Of a stretch of 38,197 bases of DNA, positions 14,900 to 20,870 are shown piece by piece. The translations under genes and the position numbers were made by a program. This stretch comes from Methanothrix harundinacea (lineage in GTDB: Archaea; Halobacteriota; Methanosarcinia; Methanotrichales; Methanotrichaceae), in contig LGFT01000035.1 of NCBI GenBank assembly GCA_001509375.1, positions 1 to 38,197 on the forward strand, read 5' to 3'. The notes under the pieces were generated by a model. The model had not been told where the DNA came from and did not search any database. It was given only the letters and a program-made list of their open reading frames with translations. Each line of letters begins with the position of its first letter. The first letter of the stretch is position 1.

Positions 14900-17146
14900 T
14901 TAGATATCGATATTTCGAGCGATTTTAAGATTGGGAGTTGTCTTAGTTGGAATGGACCAGGCGCCTCTGCGATTTCCTCTTAAATCGTTATCTACTATGC
15001 TACCAATACCACCATCAAACACTCTTATTGCTTCGGAATAATTCGCGTTAATTTTATTCTGACTTACCACTGGATTTCCTGTTGACTGTATCTCGATACC
15101 TGCAAATTTATTCCATATAATATTATTATCCCTTAAAACTCCTTTGCCGTTATCCCAAATCAAAACCCCATTTTGCTCACCATTTCGAATATTATTTCTA
15201 AATATATTGGGGTTTCCATGGGTTGCTATCTCAATCCCTGAATAAAAATTTCCGAAAATATCGTTGTTTTCAATGATTCCCAAACCACTCTCGTGAACAA
15301 AAACGCCATTTTCTCTATTCTTATATATTTTGTTATATTTCAAGTTTGGATTTCCCGATGTACGAATTTGAACGCCCGAAAGACTATTATTAAAGATTTC
15401 ATTCGCTTCAAGAATGCCGCGGCCACTATCTTGTATTCTAACTCCGAATTGCTTATTATCATGTATCATGTTGCGTTGTAATATTGGATTGCTGTTTTTC
15501 TCTACTTCTATCCCGTGAACATTACCGAAAATATCGTTATCTTCAATAACACCTAATCCATTATCCCATATGTAAATACCATCTGATTTTCCTCTGTAAA
15601 TTCGATTATGGCGTAATTTTGGATTTCCTTGAGATTTTATTGCTACAGCGTCACTTTCATTTCCGAATATATCGTTGTTTTCCAGTACCCCAAAGCCACC
15701 ATCCAATACAAATATGCCGCCCTGTTTTCCGTCACGAATGCTATTATGGCGGAGTATCGGATTTCCATTTGACCTGATACCTACACCGTCATGTCCATTA
15801 TCAGAAATATCGTTATGTTCTAGGATACCAAGGCCATAGTTGGTTACTATTATACCACTTTCTTTATTATTATAAATTTTATTATATCTTATATTCGGGT
15901 TTCCCCCATCTCGTATCTCGATACCAGCAATATTTTTGAAAATCTCATTATTCTCAAATATCCCTAGTCCGTCTTTATGTACGAGGATACCGCCTTGTTT
16001 TCCATCGCGAATCCGATTGAGACGTAAGATAGGATTAGCAAAATTCTTAATCTCTATGCCAGAAAATGAATTATCAAAAATATCATTATCTTCTAAAATT
16101 CCTCGAGCATTGTCAAATATAAATACACCACATTGAGCACTACCATGAATACTATTATGCTTAAGTAGCGGATTTGCACCATGATGTATGCCAACACATG
16201 GTGACTCTTGACTAGTTATTTCGCAGTTTTCAATTACAATAGACCCAAACGGGATGTCGACACAGAACCAATTCCCACTGACTTGTTTCAAGGAAATATT
16301 TTTAACACAACCGTGGGACGCTACCGATGCAAGAACGCTTCTCTCTGCAGCTCGTACTACTATATTATTCGAATCGCCTTCGCCCACAATTTCTAAATTC
16401 TTATTAATAATAATTGATTCATCATAAATGCCAGGGCGAATAACAATTTTATCGCCCATGTTTGATGCTTTAATTGCATCATTAATATTTTTAAAGCATT
16501 TATTTTGGTTTTTATCGACTATTAAAGTTTGAGTGTACTTTTTTTCAATTAATTTTTCATCTTTGGCAAAACGTTCATCCAATTGGCCACTTATATCACT
16601 GGAACTGTCTAAGATCGTCTCATCTGATTTTTGTAATCTATCTATGGCATTGGTAATGTCCAACGCCAATTCCTCCAACCTCTCATTGAATTTGACTAAT
16701 TTTAGACTCTTGCCTCTTAGGTCCCTCCAATCTTTGTATTGATGATCTTTAATCAAATTGACTAACTCATCATCTGGCGTAGTATTGGTCTCCATTTGCT
16801 CGCATCTTATGTAATATATTGGAAGGATTAAATCATTACGGTTTACGTTTTTCCCATATTCTGCAAATTGCCGCAATTCATCAAGACATGCTTCACTAGC
16901 AAAATAATTGGGGGTAATTATAGGAATTAGAAAAGTAACACCTCGAAGCGATTCGGTAATCCTTTCTATCCAATTTTGGCCCCATTCTATGCTATTTCGA
17001 TCTTGGAAAATTGGAAATTCCTTTGCATGATGACTTCGTACTTCACCGCTAAGGCGGTCTCGAAGCTTTGTCAGATATCCATGATCATGATTATCATCGT
17101 GATGGGAATAGCTAAAGAAAGCTGCTGGTTGCATGATCGTGGACAT
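14900..17146 (-). CDS. TIR domain fused to a right-handed beta-helix
   Basis: ATG 17146 is chosen because GGTGAT lies six bases upstream; an in-frame ATG at 17182 is less likely. The 748-residue protein starts with a TIR domain (about 6-165): AAFFSYSHHDD, QDRNSIEWGQNWI, LIPIITPNYFASEACLDELR, with the putative NADase Glu90. A hydrophilic linker (170-205) leads to a beta-helix (about 206-740) opened by FKNINDAIKASNMGDKIVIR and built of nine repeats of about 46 residues of the pattern GNPxLRHNxIxxxKxxGI then LExNDIFGN. No signal peptide or membrane span is seen. The gene is far more AT-rich than its surroundings and has a TATA box at 17202-17214, suggesting horizontal origin. TIR proteins commonly cleave NAD+ in prokaryotic immunity; the beta-helix may sense a target. 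Role inferred. Confidence 0.88.
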   Translation of the reverse strand: MSTIMQPAAFFSYSHHDDNHDHGYLTKLRDRLSGEVRSHHAKEFPIFQDRNSIEWGQNWIERITESLRGVTFLIPIITPNYFASEACLDELRQFAEYGKNVNRNDLILPIYYIRCEQMETNTTPDDELVNLIKDHQYKDWRDLRGKSLKLVKFNERLEELALDITNAIDRLQKSDETILDSSSDISGQLDERFAKDEKLIEKKYTQTLIVDKNQNKCFKNINDAIKASNMGDKIVIRPGIYDESIIINKNLEIVGEGDSNNIVVRAAERSVLASVASHGCVKNISLKQVSGNWFCVDIPFGSIVIENCEITSQESPCVGIHHGANPLLKHNSIHGSAQCGVFIFDNARGILEDNDIFDNSFSGIEIKNFANPILRLNRIRDGKQGGILVHKDGLGIFENNEIFKNIAGIEIRDGGNPNIRYNKIYNNKESGIIVTNYGLGILEHNDISDNGHDGVGIRSNGNPILRHNSIRDGKQGGIFVLDGGFGVLENNDIFGNESDAVAIKSQGNPKLRHNRIYRGKSDGIYIWDNGLGVIEDNDIFGNVHGIEVEKNSNPILQRNMIHDNKQFGVRIQDSGRGILEANEIFNNSLSGVQIRTSGNPNLKYNKIYKNRENGVFVHESGLGIIENNDIFGNFYSGIEIATHGNPNIFRNNIRNGEQNGVLIWDNGKGVLRDNNIIWNKFAGIEIQSTGNPVVSQNKINANYSEAIRVFDGGIGSIVDNDLRGNRRGAWSIPTKTTPNLKIARNIDI

Positions 17147-17201
17147 AGCCCAATCACCTTGGACGACTTCTCCATTAAACATTTAAATAGCTTTTTACAA
17201 A

Positions 17202-17214
17202 CTTATATATTATA
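17202..17214 (-). promoter_or_regulatory. TATA box of the TIR gene
   Basis: The minus strand reads TATAATATATAAG about 56-68 bases before ATG 17146, predicting a transcription start near 17180. That would leave a leader containing the GGTGAT site (17153-17158), so translation here is Shine-Dalgarno driven. Confidence 0.55.
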
Positions 17215-17215
17215 A

Positions 17216-17626
17216 AAACTACTATCTCTCCCAACCACATCATCCATAATCAGCCACCAACAACCCTAACAGATCGGCCTCACACCACTCCCCGATAGAA
17301 CGCGAGCCTCCTCGCATACGGCCGAAAGAGCCCGAGCAGCTTCTCCTCCTCCTCCTCGCCGGACAGCGGCTCCGCTTCCCGCCCCATTCGAGCGAGGAGC
17401 CGGACCTCCTCGCGGATCGAGAGCCTACGACGCCGATAGCGGTCTCCCGATACCAGGCGCGCCCGAGGATGAGGCGAGACCGATCCCGGCCCTAGGGTCG
17501 AGGCGGCGGGACGCCCCCGGGACCCTCATCCCGACGACGGCGGGGTCGTCATGGCTCATCAGTCCAATTATAGCTTCAAAATATCATGGGTCGAAGTCTG
17601 GTTTTCTCCGGCATCAGTTGCACCGA
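17216..17626. other. intergenic region with GC-rich remnant
   Basis: After an AT-rich promoter, the sequence switches to very GC-rich DNA (about 17275-17555). On the minus strand it contains a protein-like helical stretch (SIREEVRLLARMGREAEPL, then EEEEKLLGLFRPYARRL) without a valid start or upstream frame. This looks like the 3' end of a lost gene. Part of it is repeated at 18455-18605. Confidence 0.45.
17397..17545 (+). repeat. GC-rich direct repeat, copy 1
   Basis: This matches 18455-18605 in the same orientation through ordered shared blocks: GAGCCGGAC, CGGTCTCCCGA, GGCGCGCCCG, a block of about 23 identical bases containing GTCGAGGCGGCGGGACGC, GGGACCC and TCCCGACG. Spacing differs slightly. 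The two copies flank the DUF104/PIN pair. Confidence 0.7.
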
Positions 17627-18124
17627 TCAAGGCTTCCACAGCTTAATCCAATCGACCCTCTCAAAATCCTGATCGTTGGATGCCAACGTGCTTGCCCCTT
17701 CCTTCTGCATCGTGGCCAGGTGGACGGCATCATTGGAGAGAAGGCCGTAATTTCTCGAATGCTCCAGGGACTGCCTCATCACTTCGACCCCCACCCCAGC
17801 GATCTTGAGATTCTCGATCTGCTCGATGCTCTCGATGGCTGACCACGCCGCTTCAAGGTCCCTTATCGCGCTCGGATTCTCCTTCAAATATCTGACAGCA
17901 CGCTTCGGGTCTATTTTGAACTTCTCAACGACCTCGGCGATCATGACCCTGTGGAAGACTTCGTTGCATACAAAGACCGACGAAACGGCATAATACCTGC
18001 CGCGGTTCACGTCCTTCAGGAGGTTGCCGCACGACTCGGCATATCTCCAGTGATCGAAGATTTTGTAAAGAAATATATTTGCATCTATGAAAATGATTGT
18101 GCCAGGCTCGATATCATTCGGCAT
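17627..18124 (-). CDS. PIN-domain toxin (VapC family)
   Basis: PIN-domain ribonucleases of the VapC type cut RNA and are held in check by a cognate antitoxin. The 165-residue protein has the four acidic positions: Asp14 (IIFIDANIFLY), Glu55 (VCNEVFHRV), Asp132 (LLSNDAVHLATM) and Asp151/Asp153 (TLASNDQDFERV). Its ATG overlaps the antitoxin stop as TGATG (18122-18126), a sign of translational coupling. It lies between two GC-rich repeats in an island of toxin-antitoxin modules. The catalytic set appears complete. The target RNA is unknown. Confidence 0.9.
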   Translation of the reverse strand: MPNDIEPGTIIFIDANIFLYKIFDHWRYAESCGNLLKDVNRGRYYAVSSVFVCNEVFHRVMIAEVVEKFKIDPKRAVRYLKENPSAIRDLEAAWSAIESIEQIENLKIAGVGVEVMRQSLEHSRNYGLLSNDAVHLATMQKEGASTLASNDQDFERVDWIKLWKP

Positions 18125-18312
18125 CAGACCGGCTCCAGTTCCGGACTTTCAACCAGTTCATCAGCCCAGTCCTTGCGAGAGATCCTGACCAGGCCACCCA
18201 GCCGATCTACAGCATCCCTCTTTATCTCGATATCCACAACCTCTCCCTCTCTGAGGTTGAGCTTCTCCAGAGGCTTCAAGACGTCATTTTCGTAAATAGC
18301 CTTCACTCCCAT
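18124..18312 (-). CDS. DUF104/AF2212-like antitoxin
   Basis: The ATG at 18312 has GGTGA five bases upstream (18318-18322) and gives 62 residues. MGVKAIYENDVLKPLEKLNL followed by REGEVVDIEI is the AbrB-like swapped-hairpin core of DUF104 antitoxins, known partners of PIN toxins in archaea. The C-terminal part (GGLVRISRKDWADELVESPE) would wrap the toxin. A TATA-like ACTAAAAA/GTATAAG element lies at about 18340-18346. The stop overlaps the toxin start. Confidence 0.87.
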   Translation of the reverse strand: MGVKAIYENDVLKPLEKLNLREGEVVDIEIKRDAVDRLGGLVRISRKDWADELVESPELEPV

Positions 18313-18454
18313 CAGGGTCACCTTTCACAAATTGGATTTCTTATACTAAAAACTTGCTCATCTGATGGTATAGCGGCGATCTACCTCGATCAATCCTCTC
18401 AAAACCCAGTCGAGCCAAAAAAATGAGGTTTAATTTAAGCCCCACCTCGGCGAT

Positions 18455-18605
18455 GAGCCGGACTTCCCCGGCGATCGACCAGCCGACAGCGGCGAGGGCG
18501 GTCTCCCGAGACCCGGCGCGCCCGTGACGTAGATCGGCGCCGGTCCCCGGCCCCGGGGTCGAGGCGGCGGGACGCCCCTGGGACCCGCGTCCCGACGGCG
18601 ACGCC
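18455..18605 (+). repeat. GC-rich direct repeat, copy 2
   Basis: Partner of 17397-17545. The minus-strand translations of both share GSxGRPAAST, GPG and SI-x-x-EVRL-x-A elements, so both descend from the same formerly coding sequence. Confidence 0.7.
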
Positions 18606-18756
18606 TCCCGCGCTCCCTCGCTTCGGAGGGTCGAGCTGAGAAACTCGGCGAGAGACTCACCCAGGAAGTTCGCTGGCATGAGGACCGAGTCAACGAGCCG
18701 GTTTTTGGCGGCTCCTGCCGATTTCTGGAGAGCGCCGAGCAAGAATACTATATATG

Positions 18757-18770
18757 TATGCTATAGCATA
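18757..18770. promoter_or_regulatory. 14-base palindromic operator candidate at the hicAB promoter
   Basis: TATGCTATAGCATA is a perfect palindrome and overlaps the TATA-like CATATAAAT (18767-18775), 57-65 bases upstream of hicA. HicB-type antitoxins often repress their own operon through such sites. The binding is inferred. Confidence 0.5.
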
Positions 18771-18831
18771 TAAATTAAGTAGAACCGTGGGGTTGAAATC
18801 GTCAACATGCTAAATTGAACGAGGCGGCAGA

Positions 18832-19038
18832 TTGAAAATCAGAGATGTCATTAAGCTGATAGAGGCAGACGGCTGGAGACTGGTGACCACAAGAGGGAGC
18901 CACAGGCAGTTCAAGCACCCATTTAAGAAGGGACGTGTCACGATCGCAGGCAAGCCGGATCTGGATCTCCATCCCAAGACCCTGAAAAGCATATTAAATC
19001 AGGCGGACCTAAAGGAGGTTGAAGATGACCAGAGCTAG
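18832..19038 (+). CDS. hicA: HicA-family mRNA interferase toxin
   Basis: The 68-residue protein from a TTG start (weak GAGG at 18821) is a typical HicA: IRDVIKLIEADGWRLV, then RGSHRQFKHP with the catalytic His, then GRVTIAGKP and a C-terminal LKSILNQADL helix. This double-stranded-RNA-binding-like fold cleaves mRNA. It overlaps hicB by 14 bases, forming the usual hicAB operon, and carries its own palindromic control region. Confidence 0.9.
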   Translation: MKIRDVIKLIEADGWRLVTTRGSHRQFKHPFKKGRVTIAGKPDLDLHPKTLKSILNQADLKEVEDDQS

Positions 19039-19246
19039 ATATGCGATTATTATCGAGAAGGGCGAAAGAAATTACTCTGCATACTGCCCGGACCTTCCCG
19101 GCGTAGCCGCCGCCGGCGAGACCGAAGAGGAGACGGCAGAGCTGATGAGAGAAGCGATAGAGTTTCATCTGGAAGGCCTGAAAGAAGACAACCTCCCCAT
19201 ACCCGAGCCGACCACCACCGCGAGATGCGTCGAAATTTCTGTCTGA
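19025..19246 (+). CDS. hicB: HicB-family antitoxin
   Basis: ATG 19025 is preceded by GGAGG at 19014-19018, inside the hicA 3' end. The 73-residue protein carries the partial RNase H-like HicB fold: RYAIIIEKGERNYSAYCPDL, PGVAAAGETEEETAELMREA, then IEFHLEGLKEDNLPIPEPT. No separate DNA-binding tail is present, so it is a short HicB. It neutralises HicA. Confidence 0.9.
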   Translation: MTRARYAIIIEKGERNYSAYCPDLPGVAAAGETEEETAELMREAIEFHLEGLKEDNLPIPEPTTTARCVEISV

Positions 19247-19270
19247 GACGTCTGCCCCCTCTTGGAAGAG

Positions 19271-19318
19271 ATGAATATGGTCGAAATAGCATTCCACGTT
19301 CCCGACGAGGCCCTTCTA
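19271..19318 (+). pseudogene. truncated antitoxin start (UPF0175-like)
   Basis: Twenty-five bases after hicB an ATG (with GGAAGAG upstream) opens MNMVEIAFHVPDEALLA. This resembles the first strand and turn of UPF0175 antitoxins (V-x-I-x-x-P-D-E-x-L-L-A). After 16-17 codons it meets the tyrS 3' duplicate abruptly and the family sequence stops. The match is short, so the family call is tentative, but the break point is sharp. Confidence 0.4.
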
Positions 19319-19614
19319 GCTCCGTCGACGATTCCGCCGAGGATCTGGAGAAGAAGATAATGTCCGCTTACTGCCCGGCAAAAGACATCGAGGGCAACCC
19401 CGTCACCGAGCTATTCAAGTATCACATCCTCCCCCGCCTGGGTAGCGTCACCATCAAGCGGCCCGAGAAGTTCGGGGGCGACGTCACCTACGAGAGGTAC
19501 GATGGCCTTGAGGCGGACTATCTGGCCGGGAAGATGCACCCCCTCGACCTCAAGAAGAGCGCCGTCGAGCATCTCAACGCCATATTGGAGCCGGTGCGGG
19601 AGAAGATGGGGTGA
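19319..19614 (+). pseudogene. duplicate of the tyrS 3' end
   Basis: The frame encodes the last 97 residues of TyrRS (from SVDDSAEDLEKKIMSAY to EPVREKMG) with no start, HIGH motif or KMSKS loop, so it cannot make an enzyme. Differences from the intact tyrS copy are mainly synonymous or conservative (T/S, D/E, R/K), with no frameshift or stop. This suggests it derives from a functional tyrS of a related lineage, or is the original 3' end displaced by an insertion. Confidence 0.9.
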
Positions 19615-19843
19615 AGGGCGGCAGCGGGATGCTGTCGGCCCTCAAACTTAAAGGGTTTGAAGGCCGTAGCGCAAAATGAATTAAGTTACTCGGATTGTTG
19701 CCCACCGCTTGGGACATCCACAGTACAGCGAAAATAATCAAAATGAAAAATGATCTGTACGACGCTCGGCATGGTGTAAGAAGGCGGTATTTGGCCTTTT
19801 TTCCGAGCGCCTTTGGGTTGCTTACAAATGTTCCTGTGTCGGC

Positions 19844-20002
19844 TCAGCATCTGTATCTTGGACACTTCTCGTCGTGATGAGACCCGTCCATGAAGGGCGT
19901 AACCCCACAGTGTCGGCATACGTAAGCGGTTCTATCTCCAGGAAGAGGGAACTCTTCCTCACCAATGTGGCAAATACAAACTGGCTGGTAATAATCGACC
20001 AT
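19844..20002 (-). CDS. 52-residue Cys/His-rich protein
   Basis: The ATG at 20002 opens MVDYYQPVCICHIGEEEFPL, then YVCRHCGVTPFMDGSHHDEK and CPRYRC before TGA. Six cysteines (9, 11, 29, 32, 47, 52) and several histidines, with CxC and CxxC spacings, indicate a zinc-ribbon-like or other metal-binding fold. A GGTGT stretch precedes the start at modest spacing. It could be a fragment of a longer zinc-finger gene: in another frame a hydrophobic stretch lies downstream (19740-19790). The function is unknown. Confidence 0.5.
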   Translation of the reverse strand: MVDYYQPVCICHIGEEEFPLPGDRTAYVCRHCGVTPFMDGSHHDEKCPRYRC

Positions 20003-20170
20003 TCGATACACCAAACAGACTACATGTCACCGCTTCATTGGATATAAAGTTTCCGGTTTCCGGGTCCAAGGGAGCTCTATAACCACGATTTTGACAGTTT
20101 TGTCGCTAAAATTCTTACATCAAATTCGCCCACACCTTTGTAATTCGAGAATAATAGGCGCCGTCGATAG

Positions 20171-20320
20171 AACGATCCCACATCCATGACCCATGTCGCC
20201 GTCCCGGCGGAGGTAACAAAAAAGGACTGGATCACCGATGACCTGGTGAGGCTCTCGGTGGGAATCGAGGATCCCGAGGACATAATCGCCGACCTCGACC
20301 AGGTCCTGGAAAATGCCTGA
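20171..20320 (+). pseudogene. 3' stub of a Cys/Met-metabolism PLP enzyme
   Basis: The frame reads NDPTSMTHVAVPAEVTKKDW, then ITDDLVRLSVGIEDPEDIIA and DLDQVLENA before TGA. This is the C-terminus of O-acetylhomoserine sulfhydrylase/cystathionine gamma-synthase enzymes (HPASMTH...DDLxRLSVGIEDxEDLIxDL). The first 340 or so residues are absent, so it is a remnant. It lies downstream of the tyrS duplicate. Confidence 0.8.
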
Positions 20321-20367
20321 GCTCACGGATTTAAATGCGGAATGTTTGAATTTATACTGTGGCCTAT

Positions 20368-20811
20368 CTATCCATCGCCGCCTTCTACCCTCTCTTTCAG
20401 GGCCTTGTTCATCTCCTCAAAACCGGAAAGGGTCTGATCGATGCTCTTCGCCATGAAGGGAACCAGAAGCCCAGAAAACACCTCCCTCTGAACGAACCTC
20501 ACCCTCTCGGCCCCCAGGGGTTCGATCTCGAAGATGTGCTCCCCGTCGAATAGGGCGGGAAGCCAGAGTCTGCCCTTCCACCGGAGTTCCCTATCCGGAA
20601 TGACCTGAGCCACAACGGGCCTGAAGGCTACGGACCTCCCGCCCGGGGGCTTTATCTGGACCCTCAGCCGCGACCCCCCTTTTGCCTCTCCAACCACCGG
20701 CCTGATGAAGGGGTTCCAATCCGTGAAGGCCTCAAAGTCGGTGAGAGCTTTCCAGACCTTCTGCGGCGAGGCCATGATCTCGATCTCGCCCCTTATCTCC
20801 TTTTTAAACAT
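20368..20811 (-). CDS. SRPBCC-fold protein
   Basis: From ATG 20811, the 147-residue protein begins MFKKEIRGEIEIMASPQKVW and continues KALTDFEAFTDWNPFIRPVV. This is the opening of the START/Bet v1-like (SRPBCC) lipid or ligand-binding fold. FDGEHIFEIEPLGAERVRFV and the long C-terminal helix (IDQTLSGFEEMNKALKERVE) complete it. Members bind hydrophobic ligands, and no ligand can be inferred. It lies downstream of and co-directional with the secreted DUF11-like gene, with 60 bases between them. Confidence 0.85.
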   Translation of the reverse strand: MFKKEIRGEIEIMASPQKVWKALTDFEAFTDWNPFIRPVVGEAKGGSRLRVQIKPPGGRSVAFRPVVAQVIPDRELRWKGRLWLPALFDGEHIFEIEPLGAERVRFVQREVFSGLLVPFMAKSIDQTLSGFEEMNKALKERVEGGDG

Positions 20812-20870
20812 GTCATGCCGCCCCACTTCTATTTTGGTCGATGGAGTTTTTCTTCGGATCTTCAGGCGAC

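Larger units (their letters stand above)
18322..18831. other. intergenic region with GC-rich repeat and hicAB control region
   Basis: The left part holds the antitoxin promoter, the middle the second GC-rich repeat and other GC-rich sequence of remnant type, and the right part an AT-rich promoter/operator zone. A 133-codon minus-strand frame spanning it has no family signal or plausible start and is not called. Confidence 0.45.

Noticed and set aside
15000-16200. Regular AT-rich repeats of about 138 bases, first considered as a CRISPR-like or satellite array
   Set aside because: The periodicity is explained by the 46-residue beta-helix repeats of an intact coding frame; repeats are degenerate and no cas genes are present.
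18341-18742. 133-codon minus-strand frame in the toxin-antitoxin island
   Set aside because: No plausible start signal, Gly/Arg/Pro-rich low-complexity middle, and part of it is the GC-rich remnant repeat.
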